Positions 11,204 through 22,509 of a stretch of DNA of 64,000 nt are shown in pieces. How positions within the stretch are numbered: the first letter of the stretch is position 1; the number at the start of each line of letters is the position of its first letter. The translations under genes were made by a program, and so were the position numbers. The stretch is from Staphylococcus schleiferi (GTDB lineage: Bacteria; Bacillota; Bacilli; Staphylococcales; Staphylococcaceae): contig NZ_LR962863.1 of assembly GCF_900458895.1 (NCBI RefSeq), positions 1,426,001 to 1,490,000 on the forward strand, given 5' to 3'. The notes under the pieces are model-generated. The model was not told the origin of the DNA, did not search any database, and saw only the letters and a program-made list of their open reading frames with translations.

Positions 11204-11326
11204 TAAGCAATAGCATTATTCCATATTGCAAAAAATATTTTTTAGATTATATAAATTAAGAATTAGTATTTTTTGTAATATGCGAATAGCGCATATTGAA
11301 TTTTAGTCTTGGAGGTTTCACACATT
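11204..11326 (+). promoter_or_regulatory. cspA 5' leader with mutually exclusive hairpins (candidate RNA thermoswitch)
   Basis: A near-perfect 16-bp AU-rich helix can form between 11222-11237 and 11267-11282 (15 Watson-Crick pairs and one G-U). A second, perfect 8-bp helix, AATATGCG with CGCATATT (11278-11285 and 11290-11297 by my count), reuses bases 11278-11282, so the two cannot coexist. The second lies just upstream of the GGAGG ribosome site. Structured U-rich leaders acting as cold-responsive switches are known for cspA-type genes in E. coli and S. aureus; applying that here is inference. Confidence 0.55.
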
Positions 11327-11527
11327 ATGAAACAAGGTACAGTTAAATGGTTTAACGCTGAAAAAGGATTTGGTTTTATCGAAGTTGAAGGAGAAAACGA
11401 CGTATTCGTACACTTCTCAGCTATTAACCAAGAAGGTTACAAATCATTAGATGAAGGTCAATCAGTTGAATTTGAAGTAGTTGAAGGCGATCGCGGTCCT
11501 CAAGCTGCAAACGTTGTAAAACTATAA
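11327..11527 (+). CDS. cspA: cold shock protein CspA
   Basis: 66 aa OB-fold single-strand nucleic-acid-binding protein with RNP1 KGFGFIEV and RNP2 VFVHFSAI, of typical length. In S. aureus the same protein is also called MsaB, an RNA chaperone and regulator of virulence and capsule. Ribosome site GGAGG lies 11 bases before ATG 11327; an upstream in-frame start at 11309 lies within the leader and is less likely. A perfect terminator follows, carrying an IS insertion in its T-tract. Confidence 0.97.
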   Translation: MKQGTVKWFNAEKGFGFIEVEGENDVFVHFSAINQEGYKSLDEGQSVEFEVVEGDRGPQAANVVKL

Positions 11528-11552
11528 TAAATAGATGCAATATTGACTTAGA

Positions 11553-11584
11553 AAAACAGTGAAGCATACTTCACTGTTTTTTTG
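11553..11584 (+). terminator. cspA terminator
   Basis: The perfect stem AACAGTGAAG-CATA-CTTCACTGTT is followed by a T-run. The IS element inserted in that T-run. The run of Ts is kept on the left side because it is part of the 8-bp target duplication. Confidence 0.9.
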
Positions 11585-11585
11585 T
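11578..11585. repeat. left copy of 8-bp IS target duplication
   Basis: TTTTTTGT at 11578-11585, identical to 13070-13077 on the other side of the IS. Confidence 0.85.
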
Positions 11586-13069
11586 GGTTGTATATTTTTA
11601 ACGGTTGGTGAAATATTCACTGACCGTTATTTTAATTTTTGATATTAAAAAAGCACAAATATCTCTATAATTGTAAGTGACCAAACCAACGATTAAGGAG
11701 ATATTGTGCCTATGTGTAATGATATATCAGAAATGCTTGGAATTAAAGTCAAAAATTTAAAAATCACTCAAAATCTAGGATTAGATGTACATAAAAACGT
11801 AAAGGCATTATTATACGAAGGCCAATTGACATATCATCCCAGTGCTTGTGCGTGTTGTGGAATTAAAAATGATGCCCATTTAATTATTAAACATGGCTTT
11901 CGTAAAACGAAAGTTTATATGGGATTAATTTTTGAAAGACCTGCCTATTTAAAATTGAAGAAACAGCGCTTTTACTGTAAAGCTTGTCAACAAACCTTTA
12001 CAGCTCAAACACCCTATATTCAACCCCGATGTACCATCTCAAATGAGGTCAAACGCATGATGACCCGGAAACTATCTAAAGTCATCTCTGAAAAGGATGT
12101 CGCTGAAAGTCTATGTGTATCACCTTCAACTGTCCATCGCCATTTAAAAGAGGTAAGTGATTCGGTGAAGACGCAGGCACATCATGTTTTACCGGAGCAC
12201 TTAGCTTTTGACGAATTCAAATCAACGAAAGATGTCGAAGGTGCGATGAGCTTTATTTACTGTGATAGTGTAACCCATGATATCATCGATATTTTACCTG
12301 ATCGTCGCAAACATAAATTAGAAGCCTATTTTTTAAAGTTCTCTAGAAAGCAACGTGAAAGAGTGAAAACCATCTCTATAGATATGTTTCCACCTTATAT
12401 CGCACTCATTCAAGACTTATTTCCTCATGCGGAGATAATTATGGATCGCTTTCATATCGTGCAGGCTATCAATCGTGAAATCAATCGATGCCGAGTTCAA
12501 GTTATGAATGGTTTTAGGACAAAAGATAGACCTCAATATAATAAATTAAAGCGTTATTGGAAGTTACTATTAAAAGCGCCCTTAGATTTAGATCGAATGA
12601 TATATCAGTCATACGGACTTTTTAAGTCTTGGCAGAGTCAATACAGTTTAGTTCAGTATTTATTGGAGCTTGATGAGAGGCTCAAAGAGACATATGAAAC
12701 GGGGCATCGTCTTTTAAGTGCTCTGAAAGTAAACGATATCCAGCAATTACGCTTCATCTTACAGGATTCAAAAACAAAAGATATTTCACAAGGACTCAAG
12801 CGCGTCATTCAAACATTCATCAAATATTTGCCCTATATCTCAAATACGATGCGTTATCCACATTTAACGAATGGGCCAATTGAGGGCATTAATAATAAAA
12901 TAAAACTGATTAAACGGGTTTCTTATGGTTATAGAAATTTCTGGAATTTTAGGAATCGAATCTTAATCATTTCCAAGGTATTTGTAAGTGAATATAAAAA
13001 ACGCATTAAACAACAAAATAACGTTGCTTAATGCGTTATCGTCTCGCCAACCGACGTTGACAAAGAACC
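11586..13069 (+). mobile_element. ISL3-family insertion sequence (IS1181-like)
   Basis: 1,484 bp. Ends were set from imperfect terminal inverted repeats. Left GGTTG...GGTTGGTGA (11586-11611) matches the complement of the right end (GGTTCTTTGTCAACG..., reading in from 13069) at 16 of 26 positions. The flanking 8-bp direct repeats TTTTTTGT confirm the ends and match the target duplication length usual for ISL3. It carries one intact transposase. The IS resembles S. aureus IS1181 in size and transposase type. Confidence 0.88.
11712..13031 (+). CDS. ISL3-family transposase
   Basis: About 439 aa. The N-terminal zinc-ribbon has two Cys pairs (CACCG and CKACQ). A helix-turn-helix follows (SEKDVAESLCVSPSTVHRHL), then the DDE transposase core with Asp in LAFDEFKS, Asp in ISIDMFPPY and the C-terminal catalytic Glu in NGPIEGINNKIK. 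It looks intact, so the element may be active. An in-frame GTG at 11706, 5 bases after AAGGAG, is an alternative start; MCND is the start I expect for IS1181-like proteins. Confidence 0.94.
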   Translation: MCNDISEMLGIKVKNLKITQNLGLDVHKNVKALLYEGQLTYHPSACACCGIKNDAHLIIKHGFRKTKVYMGLIFERPAYLKLKKQRFYCKACQQTFTAQTPYIQPRCTISNEVKRMMTRKLSKVISEKDVAESLCVSPSTVHRHLKEVSDSVKTQAHHVLPEHLAFDEFKSTKDVEGAMSFIYCDSVTHDIIDILPDRRKHKLEAYFLKFSRKQRERVKTISIDMFPPYIALIQDLFPHAEIIMDRFHIVQAINREINRCRVQVMNGFRTKDRPQYNKLKRYWKLLLKAPLDLDRMIYQSYGLFKSWQSQYSLVQYLLELDERLKETYETGHRLLSALKVNDIQQLRFILQDSKTKDISQGLKRVIQTFIKYLPYISNTMRYPHLTNGPIEGINNKIKLIKRVSYGYRNFWNFRNRILIISKVFVSEYKKRIKQQNNVA

Positions 13070-13077
13070 TTTTTTGT
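13070..13077. repeat. right copy of 8-bp IS target duplication
   Basis: TTTTTTGT, identical to 11578-11585. Confidence 0.85.
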
Positions 13078-13135
13078 ATGCTCAGTGGTTCATACAGCAT
13101 ACAGCATAAGACTAGGTCATCACTGTCAAAAAGAA

Positions 13136-13186
13136 TCGCGCTAAGATGACTTTTAATAGAAAATCATCTTAGCGCTTCCTTTTTGT
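13136..13186. terminator. terminator of the dap/lys operon (can act in both directions)
   Basis: A perfect 12-bp stem GCGCTAAGATGA (13138-13149) with TCATCTTAGCGC (13164-13175) has TTCCTTTTT on the right and, read on the minus strand, GATTCTTTTT. It lies about 150 bases beyond the lysA stop. Confidence 0.85.
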
Positions 13187-13204
13187 TATAAAACTTCGTA
13201 TAAT

Positions 13205-13329
13205 ATGCCTTTGTTTTGCTAGGGGGACAACCTCAGCCCGTCGTCTCCGGCTCGTCCTGTACCTCATGCGAGGGTTATTAAAGATTGGATGTTCCAACTT
13301 CGTTCACTAACAAACCAAGGTTATGGATA
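13205..13329 (-). other. GC-rich structured element in the lysA 3' untranslated region
   Basis: No gene fits between the lysA stop and the terminator. Bases 13218-13270 are much richer in G and C than the surrounding sequence and hold short inverted repeats. On the minus strand GGACGAGCC can pair with GGGCT and a later GTCC, and CCTCGCATGAGG forms a small hairpin. It could be a repetitive intergenic element or a 3'-UTR-derived small RNA; neither is demonstrated. Confidence 0.4.
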
Positions 13330-14595
13330 CTATTTAACGTCATTAATAATCAGTTGTCTTAAAGATTGGCGTTTAATGACTTCTCGTGCTTTTCCATCTT
13401 TCACAAAAAATACAGAAGGCTTTTGAATTTGGTTATAATTAGACGTCATACTATAATGATAAGCGCCTGTTGTTAAAACCGCTAAATAATCGCCACGTTT
13501 GACGCTTGAAGATAAGCGAGCTTCATGAATGAGAATATCACCGGATTCACACAGTTTACCTGCTAATGTTACCGTCTCATCTGCTTCTTCTTGACGGTTC
13601 ACTAATAACACTTGATACTGTGCATCATATAAAGCTGTACGTATATGATCACTCATACCCCCATCAATAGATACATATTTATTCACATTTGGAATCTCTT
13701 TAATCGATCCTACCTCATATAAAGTGACACCTGCTTCTGCCACAATTGAACGACCCGGTTCAATACTTAAAGTTGGAATAGGGTAGTCAAGTTGATGACA
13801 TGTTGCTTTTATGGCTTGAACAATTTCAGTAATGCCTTCCTCGATGTTGAAAGGACGATCACTTTCAACATACTTCACGCTAAAACCGCCCCCTAAATTA
13901 AGCAATTCAATCGAAATATCATTTTCTTTTAACCACTGTAAAACCATTTTCGCTGTTTCTATCATGCCCGTTGTTTCTTCAATTTGAGAACCAATATGAA
14001 AATGGATACCTTTAAAGTGAAGTTGTTGAGAAGCTTGTATTTTTTCGATAGCTTGTAAAGCAAGGCCGTGTTTTAATGATAATCCAAATTTACTTTTTTC
14101 TTGTCCCGTTTGTATAAATTCATGTGTGTGAGCCTCAACTCCAGGATTAACTCTAACTAAAACCTCGACTGTATCAGTAGCATAGCGCTCAATCAAATCA
14201 ATTTCATCTAGCGCATCAACAACAAAATAACCAATACCACTTTCAATAGCATAGCGAATCTCTTGTTTTGTTTTATTGTTCCCATGAAAATGAATACGCT
14301 TCGGATCAAAACCTGCTTCTAAAGCTGTGTAGAGTTCTCCTTCAGACACCACATCTAAATCAAAATCTTCTGATTGTGCCAATTTGACCATTTGAATACA
14401 AGTGAACGCTTTTGAGGCATATGATAATACATAACCAATATCATTCTGTTGAAATGCGCTGTGATAGCGTCTCATTTGATTTCTTATTTGCGCTTCATCA
14501 TAGACGATAGTAGGGGTCCCAAAGCTTTGGGCCAAAGTTTTTAAACTTGTTCCTGCCAAAGTGAGTTCTCCACTTTTATTGTAACTTACTGTCAT
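13330..14595 (-). CDS. lysA: diaminopimelate decarboxylase
   Basis: 421 aa PLP enzyme making L-lysine from meso-diaminopimelate, the last step of the pathway encoded by this operon. An alanine-racemase-like barrel carries the PLP lysine in VLSYASKAFTC. Further motifs are HFHGNNK, the glycine-rich LNLGGGFSV, EPGRSIVAEAG for phosphate binding, and the C-terminal CESGDIL. It is the last gene of the seven-gene operon; the alr-like stop lies directly before its ATG. Confidence 0.96.
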   Translation of the reverse strand: MTVSYNKSGELTLAGTSLKTLAQSFGTPTIVYDEAQIRNQMRRYHSAFQQNDIGYVLSYASKAFTCIQMVKLAQSEDFDLDVVSEGELYTALEAGFDPKRIHFHGNNKTKQEIRYAIESGIGYFVVDALDEIDLIERYATDTVEVLVRVNPGVEAHTHEFIQTGQEKSKFGLSLKHGLALQAIEKIQASQQLHFKGIHFHIGSQIEETTGMIETAKMVLQWLKENDISIELLNLGGGFSVKYVESDRPFNIEEGITEIVQAIKATCHQLDYPIPTLSIEPGRSIVAEAGVTLYEVGSIKEIPNVNKYVSIDGGMSDHIRTALYDAQYQVLLVNRQEEADETVTLAGKLCESGDILIHEARLSSSVKRGDYLAVLTTGAYHYSMTSNYNQIQKPSVFFVKDGKAREVIKRQSLRQLIINDVK

Positions 14596-15669
14596 TTATC
14601 TATACTCCTTTATCAGTGAATCCAAATTTAATGCGCTTAACTGCTCCGAATTCGCACCTACGCCTTTAAATGTATAATCATCGATGCGTAAATCTTCATT
14701 ATACAAAATGACTTTATCTTTCGCTTGTACGTGTTCATCAACTTCAACAAACATATGACTCATCATTAAGGCACGAATAGGGTAAATACGTTGATTTATC
14801 ATAACTTCATGTTGCGCACGTGTACGTAATATTCCATCTCCATAGCCAATATCAACGACGGCTAAACGTGTGTTATTTTCCTCCGCGGTATAAGCAAAGC
14901 TATAACCACAGTGATCTCCTTGTTGAACCTGTCTCACTTGGATGACATTTGCGCTTACTGTCAATGCTTGCGGGAATGCTTCTCGAGAAAGTGAAGCATA
15001 TGGGCGAGAGCCGTATAAAGCTATGCCAATACGTGCATGTGTATGATGTTCAAAAACATGGCCCTCTCTAAAATAACTGGCGCTATTTTGTGCGTGTATC
15101 AAGTCAAACGACATATTCATTTTGTTGACTAGAACATCAACAACATTGAACCAAGCATCTCTTTCCTGTTGATACATCGTAACGTCAAATTCATCTGCAT
15201 AGCCAAAATGAGTCCAAAGCCCAGTTATTATCATTTTAGGGCTATACGTTTGACGATGATCTTCAATAACTTTTATCATTTCATCAATCGTTTTAAAACC
15301 AGAACGATGTAATAAGTTTTCGTATTCTAAATGCACTTTAACATCAAACAATGCTTCTTTATATTGTTCATAAAATGCCAAAGAGGGCAATGTCATATGA
15401 ATATCATATGTACGCAATAACTCAAATTCATCCGTTGCATTCATTAAAAAAATCGTCGCTGCAGCATCGATTTTACGAATCGCAATAGCTTCATTTAATG
15501 ACGTTGTACTAAACGTATCAATACCCATTTCTTTAAATGTATTGACTGCAAAATCTAATCCGTAATTATATGCATTATTTTTAACAACAGCCATAATCGA
15601 TTGATTACCTTTAACGCGTTTTACATTTTCTTTAAAACGCGCTTGATTGATTTGCCAAACTGCAGTCAT
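14596..15669 (-). CDS. alr: alanine racemase-family protein in the lysine operon
   Basis: 357 aa fold-type III PLP enzyme with the PLP lysine in [12 protein letters not shown] and the catalytic Tyr region [13 protein letters not shown]. aureus carries a second alr-like gene at the same place in its dap operon. Whether this protein supplies D-alanine or acts on a diaminopimelate intermediate cannot be told from sequence; operon context makes a role in lysine synthesis plausible (inference). It overlaps the deacetylase stop by 4 bases. Confidence 0.88.
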   Translation of the reverse strand: MTAVWQINQARFKENVKRVKGNQSIMAVVKNNAYNYGLDFAVNTFKEMGIDTFSTTSLNEAIAIRKIDAAATIFLMNATDEFELLRTYDIHMTLPSLAFYEQYKEALFDVKVHLEYENLLHRSGFKTIDEMIKVIEDHRQTYSPKMIITGLWTHFGYADEFDVTMYQQERDAWFNVVDVLVNKMNMSFDLIHAQNSASYFREGHVFEHHTHARIGIALYGSRPYASLSREAFPQALTVSANVIQVRQVQQGDHCGYSFAYTAEENNTRLAVVDIGYGDGILRTRAQHEVMINQRIYPIRALMMSHMFVEVDEHVQAKDKVILYNEDLRIDDYTFKGVGANSEQLSALNLDSLIKEYR

Positions 15670-16820
15670 GCTTCCACCTCGTTATAATTAAATAACAGTC
15701 TTTCATAATAATCCGCAATGCGAATTAATACATGCTCATCAAAATTTAATTGTGGGGTATGAAGACCACTTACAAATTGCTTTTCATCATTTCTAGTGCC
15801 TACAAATACAAAGTAAGCAGGGGCAATTTGACGATAAAAACTGAAGTCTTCACCAAACAAGTATGGACGTTCATTCTCAATAACCGTCATTTGGTGATAA
15901 TTGAGACTTTCCACTACATATTTTTTTAATGATGGATCATTCATAGTAGGGGGATATCCTTCAGCAAACTTTACTTCGCAAGAGACATCAAATAAGGTAT
16001 GCGCACTTTGCGCAATTTTTTGCATTTGATTTTGTATTGCGCTCAAATCATCCATATCATAAGTCCGAATTGTACCTTCTAAATAGCCTTTACTTGGTAC
16101 CGTATTAATCGCTTCACCAGCATGGAAATGACCGATGTGAACAATATTGCGTTGTAGCCCGTTAAGATGATATTGTTGGATTTGTGAAACTTGCGTTAAA
16201 ATATGCTGTAAAGCTTCACCCGCAGATTTACCTTGTTCTTTATTTGCAACATGACTCGATTCGCCCTCAATAAAAAATCGATATTCGGTCGCACTTGCTG
16301 TAATCTCATGATCTCTTATTACAACCGAACCTTCTTCAACAAAAGGCATCACATGTACACCATAAATGGCATCGATATGAAACTTATCTAAAGCATGAGA
16401 CTTGATTAATAAATTCGCACCGCCCCCAGATTCTTCAGCAGGTTGAAAAATAAAAACAACATGGTGGGGTAATTGACCTTCATCAAATAGCTTTTTACAT
16501 CTTTTTACAAATAACATTAATGCGGTTGTATGCCCATCATGCCCGCAAGCATGCATTTTATTATCCGTCTCACTTCGATAGGCGACATCGTTCTCTTCGT
16601 GTATCGGAAGGGCATCGATATCAGCACGATAAGCAATGGTATGTTCACTATTGCCTTCTAAATAGGCGATGATACCCGTTTCTAAAGGCTTTTCGTAGGG
16701 GACCTCTAAGTCTATCAAAAATTGTTCTAAATAACGTGTTGTCTCAAACTCTTCTAAACTCAATTCAGGATGTTGATGTAAGTATCGACGATGTTGTGTG
16801 ACAAATTCTATTTCGCTCAT
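15666..16820 (-). CDS. M20-family amidohydrolase, probable N-acetyl-diaminopimelate deacetylase
   Basis: 384 aa zinc peptidase-fold hydrolase. Metal and catalytic motifs are [18 protein letters not shown] and [12 protein letters not shown]. Given dapD in the operon, the likely reaction is removal of the acetyl group from N-acetyl-LL-diaminopimelate (acetylase variant of the pathway). Start 16820 is chosen because AAAGGAG precedes that ATG; the longer in-frame extension has no ribosome site and overlaps a hairpin. Confidence 0.87.
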   Translation of the reverse strand: MSEIEFVTQHRRYLHQHPELSLEEFETTRYLEQFLIDLEVPYEKPLETGIIAYLEGNSEHTIAYRADIDALPIHEENDVAYRSETDNKMHACGHDGHTTALMLFVKRCKKLFDEGQLPHHVVFIFQPAEESGGGANLLIKSHALDKFHIDAIYGVHVMPFVEEGSVVIRDHEITASATEYRFFIEGESSHVANKEQGKSAGEALQHILTQVSQIQQYHLNGLQRNIVHIGHFHAGEAINTVPSKGYLEGTIRTYDMDDLSAIQNQMQKIAQSAHTLFDVSCEVKFAEGYPPTMNDPSLKKYVVESLNYHQMTVIENERPYLFGEDFSFYRQIAPAYFVFVGTRNDEKQFVSGLHTPQLNFDEHVLIRIADYYERLLFNYNEVEA

Positions 16821-16842
16821 AAAAAACTCCTTTCTTTGTGCT

Positions 16843-16882
16843 ATGTATAAAAAGAGGGCCGAGTTGTTTGCTCCGCCCACTC
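16843..16882 (-). terminator. partial terminator between dapD and the deacetylase gene
   Basis: On the minus strand, after the dapD stop, GGGCGGAG and CTCGGCCC form an 8-bp stem with one mismatch and a 7-base loop. A TCTTTTTAT run follows, then the ribosome site of the next gene. It may reduce expression of the distal genes. Confidence 0.5.
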
Positions 16883-16887
16883 ATAGA

Positions 16888-17607
16888 TTACTCGTCTAAT
16901 TTACGTAATGCTGCGACAATCTCACGTTTTGAATCTTCAACTTCATGTGCTTGTTTAATGACTTTTGCTGGTGTACCAGCGACTACCGCGCCAGCCGGAA
17001 CATCTTGTGTGACAATCGCGCCAGCTGCGACAATAGCACCTTCACCCACACGTACACCTTCTAGAATCACAGCATTAGCACCAATCAAAACGTTATCTTC
17101 AATGATAACAGGGGAGGCGCTTGGGGGTTCAATTACACCCGCTAATACCGCACCTGCACCGACATGAACATTTTTACCCGTCGTTGCTCGGCCACCTAAT
17201 GTTGCATTCATATCAATCATTGTACCTTCACCAACGACTGCACCTATATTAATTGTTGCACCCATCATTACGACCGCACCGTCACCAATGACTGCATGCT
17301 CTCTAATAAAAGCGCCTGGCTCAATACGGGCATTCGTATTTGTTAAATCTTTGAGTGGTATTGCTGAGTTACGACGGTCCATTTCAATTTCTAAGTCTTC
17401 AATTCTCATTTGGTTTTCTTCATAGAATGTTGCCCAGTCAGCAGCTTCACAAAAAATCACTTTTGAATTTTCAGAGCCGAAAACTTTAAATTGTTCTGGA
17501 AATGCGATGTCACTTAATTCACCATTAATATAGACCTTTAACGGCGTAGATTTTTTTGCATCGCTAATATATTGAATAATCTCTTCTGCTGTAAAATTTT
17601 TAACCAT
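16888..17607 (-). CDS. dapD: 2,3,4,5-tetrahydropyridine-2,6-dicarboxylate N-acetyltransferase
   Basis: 239 aa. Acetylates tetrahydrodipicolinate using acetyl-CoA. An N-terminal DapH-type domain precedes a left-handed beta-helix of hexapeptide repeats ([21 protein letters not shown], about residues 105-205), which forms a trimeric acyltransferase. Spacing to dapB is 17 bases with GGAGCG ribosome site. The acetyl rather than succinyl variant is expected in Firmicutes. Confidence 0.93.
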   Translation of the reverse strand: MVKNFTAEEIIQYISDAKKSTPLKVYINGELSDIAFPEQFKVFGSENSKVIFCEAADWATFYEENQMRIEDLEIEMDRRNSAIPLKDLTNTNARIEPGAFIREHAVIGDGAVVMMGATINIGAVVGEGTMIDMNATLGGRATTGKNVHVGAGAVLAGVIEPPSASPVIIEDNVLIGANAVILEGVRVGEGAIVAAGAIVTQDVPAGAVVAGTPAKVIKQAHEVEDSKREIVAALRKLDE

Positions 17608-17624
17608 ATTGTAAAAACGCTCCT

Positions 17625-18346
17625 TTATAAGTTATCAAATGTATAATACCCGGGTTGTTGATGAACTAACTTTTCTGCTGCACCCAATGCGCCATTTGCA
17701 AAAATATCTTTTGACTGAGCTCGATGTGTCAATGTAATTGTTTCATCGACGCCCGCAAATAATACATCATGTTCACCTACAATCGTGCCACCCCGTACTG
17801 TATGGATACCAATTTCATTTTTAGTTCTTTTCGCATCTTTTTGACTACGATCATAAACAGGGGAAACATCAGATCTTAGCGATGCAATGACATCATATAA
17901 TTTTTCTAACGTTCCACTTGGTGCATCTACTTTTTGATTATGATGCGCTTCCGTTAATTCGATATCATAGTCATTTAATAAAGGCACTGCTGCTTCTAAT
18001 ATTTTTGTCAAAGCATGTACACCATAGCTCATATTTGCACTGAAAAATACAGGCATTGTATTGCCGAGTGTTTTTAATTTCTGAGTAATACGTTCTTTTT
18101 CTCCTGTTGTCGCAATCACAAGGGGTAATTTAAAATCATCCTCAAGTAATGGCAGTAACAAATTAGGATGAGAAAAGTCTATAGCAACCTCAGCTTCTGT
18201 GGCATCGCTTATTTTTTCATATAATGGGTACGGTATATTCTCTTTTTTTCGATTGACAATGACACCCACAATTTCATGTCCATTTTCTTCAGCTAATCTT
18301 GCGACACGTTGGTTCATTGCCCCATAACCAATAAGTAAAATTTTCA

Positions 18347-18347
<1 letters not shown>
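17625..18347 (-). CDS. dapB: 4-hydroxy-tetrahydrodipicolinate reductase
   Basis: 240 aa NAD(P)H-dependent reductase following DapA. The Rossmann motif is [16 protein letters not shown] at the N-terminus, and the family signature [13 protein letters not shown] holds the catalytic His and Lys. The start shares one base with the dapA stop (TAATG), indicating translational coupling. Confidence 0.96.
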
Positions 18348-20211
<1,864 letters not shown>

Positions 20212-20392
20212 CTTATCTCACTCCAATTTTAAATTCAAAGTCATACTTCAATAAAGTCTGATTTAGCATTATCTTCACACAATTCAGATAATAATTGATA
20301 TTTTAATCTTTACTTTACAACGCATCCACTGAATTGACAACTTAAATCAATAGTTAAGTCTAGACTTTACAAAAATGGGGGACACATATAAA

Positions 20393-20425
20393 CAAAAAAG
20401 CAAGTTCGGCGTGCGAACTTGCTCA
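20393..20425 (-). terminator. terminator arm of the lysine riboswitch
   Basis: The perfect 10-bp stem AGCAAGTTCG/CGAACTTGCT with a 5-base loop (20399-20423) is followed on the minus strand by TTTTTT. Confidence 0.9.
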
Positions 20426-20625
20426 ATCTATATACAAGTGATGCACTCCATTATTGTAACAATAATGACAGACTCTCAGCTCTTAACCAAAGAATCCAAC
20501 AAACAAGCAACTGCAATACTGTTTGTTTCGGCATCTCACCCTTTCGATATATGTGCTTGCAGACACGCTTAAAATATATCTACTTATGATTGATGCGCCT
20601 CATCAGTGATATTCAATTATTATGA
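20395..20625 (-). promoter_or_regulatory. lysine riboswitch (L-box) upstream of asd
   Basis: The minus-strand leader carries conserved L-box blocks in order: GATGAGGCGCATCA with AAGTAGAT, then GAAAGGGTGAGATGCCGAA, then AGCTGAGAGTCTGTC. A terminator hairpin follows them, 188 bases before asd. In the family, lysine binding favours the terminator and shuts off the dap/lys operon. The match of all three blocks makes the call firm. Confidence 0.92.
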
Positions 20626-20630
20626 ACTTC

Positions 20631-20659
20631 ATTATACATATAAACGCTTAATGTGTAAA
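20631..20659 (-). promoter_or_regulatory. promoter of the dap/lys operon
   Basis: On the minus strand TTTACA (20659-20654), a 17-base spacer, and TATAAT (20636-20631), immediately upstream of the riboswitch. Confidence 0.8.
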
Positions 20660-20713
20660 CCTTTATGTGAAAGCTTTTCATTCTAGCTCTCTATTTAAGA
20701 CATTGAAATGGGA

Positions 20714-22324
20714 TTAGGCTTTTGCTTTAAGTACACCTTTTTCTTGCAAGTATAACTCATAACTCATTTCCTTAGAAAGACCGCCTTCATGGTCTAAATC
20801 AATCACACGATTCGCGATAGTATTGATAAACTCAAAGTCATGAGAAGTAAAGATGAGTGAGCCTTTAAATGTTTTCAAGCCTTCGTTTACTGAAGTGATA
20901 CTTTCTAAATCTAGATGGTTGGTTGGCTCATCTAACAATAAGACGTTCGCACTTGATAACATCATTTTGCTAAGCATACAGCGTACTTTTTCTCCACCAG
21001 ATAAAACGCTCGCTTTTTTCTTCACTTCTTCACCGCTAAATAGCATACGGCCTAGAAATCCGCGTAAAAACGTCTCTGTTTGTTCATCCTCTGGTGCATA
21101 TTGACGCAACCAATCGACTAAGTTCATATCCACACCTTCAAAATAAGCAGAGTTATCTTTAGGGAAGTAACTTTGAGAAGTTGTCACACCCCATTTAACT
21201 GTACCTTCATCGGGTTCCATTTCACCAGCAAGTATTTTTAACAATGTCGTTTTTGCAATTTCACTTTCACCAATTAATACAGCTTTATCATTAGGGTTCA
21301 TTGTGAAAGAGATGCCGTCTAAAACTTTTTCGCCTTCAATCGTTTTAGAAACATTGTCAACAAATAGTAGGTCATTTCCGATTTCACGTTCTGGCGTGAA
21401 TTTAACGAACGGATAACGACGAGATGAAGGTTGAATATCATCTAATTCTATTTTCTCTAATTGCTTCTTACGACTTGTTGCTTGTTTCGATTTTGACGCA
21501 TTGGCAGAGAAGCGCGCAATAAAGTCTTGTAATTCTTTGATTTTTTCTTCTTTTTTCTTATTTTGTTCTTGCGCCATCTTCTGAGCCAATTGGCTAGATT
21601 GATACCAAAAATCATAATTCCCTACATAAATTTTAATCTTACCGAAGTCGAGATCAGCGATGTGCGTACAAACATTATTTAAGAAATGTCTATCGTGGGA
21701 AACAACAATCACTGTATTTTCAAAGTTAATTAAAAAGTCTTCTAACCAACTAATGGCTTGAATGTCTAGTCCGTTGGTCGGCTCGTCGAGTAATAACACA
21801 TCAGGTTGTCCAAATAAACTTTGCGCTAACAATACTTTAACTTTTTGATTATTTTCAAGTTCAGACATTTTTTTATCATGTAACTCTGCCGCAATACCAA
21901 GTCCTGAAAGTAATGTTGCCGCATCCGCTTCAGCATTCCAACCGTTCATTTCAGCAAATTCGCCTTCAAGTTCAGCAGCGCGTATTCCATCTTCATCACT
22001 AAAGTCAGGTTTCATATAGATTGCGTCTTTCTCTTGCATGACTTCGTATAAACGCTCATGCCCTTTAATGACAACATCTAGTACACGTTCATCTTCATAT
22101 GCAAAGTGATCTTGTTTTAATACTGCTAAACGTTCATCTTTGCCTAACGAAACATGACCCGATTGAGAATCTAACTCTCCTGATAAAATTTTTAAAAACG
22201 TAGACTTTCCTGCACCATTTGCACCGATAAGTCCGTAACAATTTCCCGGTGTGAATTTAATATTCACATCTTCAAATAATTTACGATCACCGAAACGTAA
22301 ACTCACATCTGTAACTTGTAACAT
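20714..22324 (-). CDS. ABC-F family ATPase (YkpA/YbiT-like)
   Basis: 536 aa soluble protein with two ABC domains and no membrane segment, a ribosome-associated ABC-F type. The first domain has Walker A GANGAGKST and the YLLLDEPTNGLD-type Walker B. A charged linker (residues about 235-290) separates it from the second domain, whose signature is LSGGEKVRC and Walker B LLLDEPTNHLD. The second Walker A is divergent (GESEIAKTT), as in relatives such as B. subtilis YkpA, so it need not be damage. The translation step affected is unknown. Confidence 0.9.
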   Translation of the reverse strand: MLQVTDVSLRFGDRKLFEDVNIKFTPGNCYGLIGANGAGKSTFLKILSGELDSQSGHVSLGKDERLAVLKQDHFAYEDERVLDVVIKGHERLYEVMQEKDAIYMKPDFSDEDGIRAAELEGEFAEMNGWNAEADAATLLSGLGIAAELHDKKMSELENNQKVKVLLAQSLFGQPDVLLLDEPTNGLDIQAISWLEDFLINFENTVIVVSHDRHFLNNVCTHIADLDFGKIKIYVGNYDFWYQSSQLAQKMAQEQNKKKEEKIKELQDFIARFSANASKSKQATSRKKQLEKIELDDIQPSSRRYPFVKFTPEREIGNDLLFVDNVSKTIEGEKVLDGISFTMNPNDKAVLIGESEIAKTTLLKILAGEMEPDEGTVKWGVTTSQSYFPKDNSAYFEGVDMNLVDWLRQYAPEDEQTETFLRGFLGRMLFSGEEVKKKASVLSGGEKVRCMLSKMMLSSANVLLLDEPTNHLDLESITSVNEGLKTFKGSLIFTSHDFEFINTIANRVIDLDHEGGLSKEMSYELYLQEKGVLKAKA

Positions 22325-22509
22325 GGATTTTCTCCTTTATTTCATTTTCATCTAATGGATGAATTATATCATGAGAAAGGGCTATAAATCTAATTTCTTT
22401 AAAAAATAATCGAACAGCACCGCATGACTTTTAAATGTAACTTACCCTTAATGCTTATACCACTATAAGATGATATAATAGAAATAACTTAATTATAGAG
22501 GAGTACGTT

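Noticed and set aside
20375..20572. Plus-strand 65-codon reading frame upstream of asd
   Set aside because: It is the complement of the lysine riboswitch and its terminator.
20714..22324. Divergent second Walker A in the ABC-F protein as a damaging mutation
   Set aside because: YkpA/YbiT-like relatives show a similar IAKTT form, so it is probably natural.
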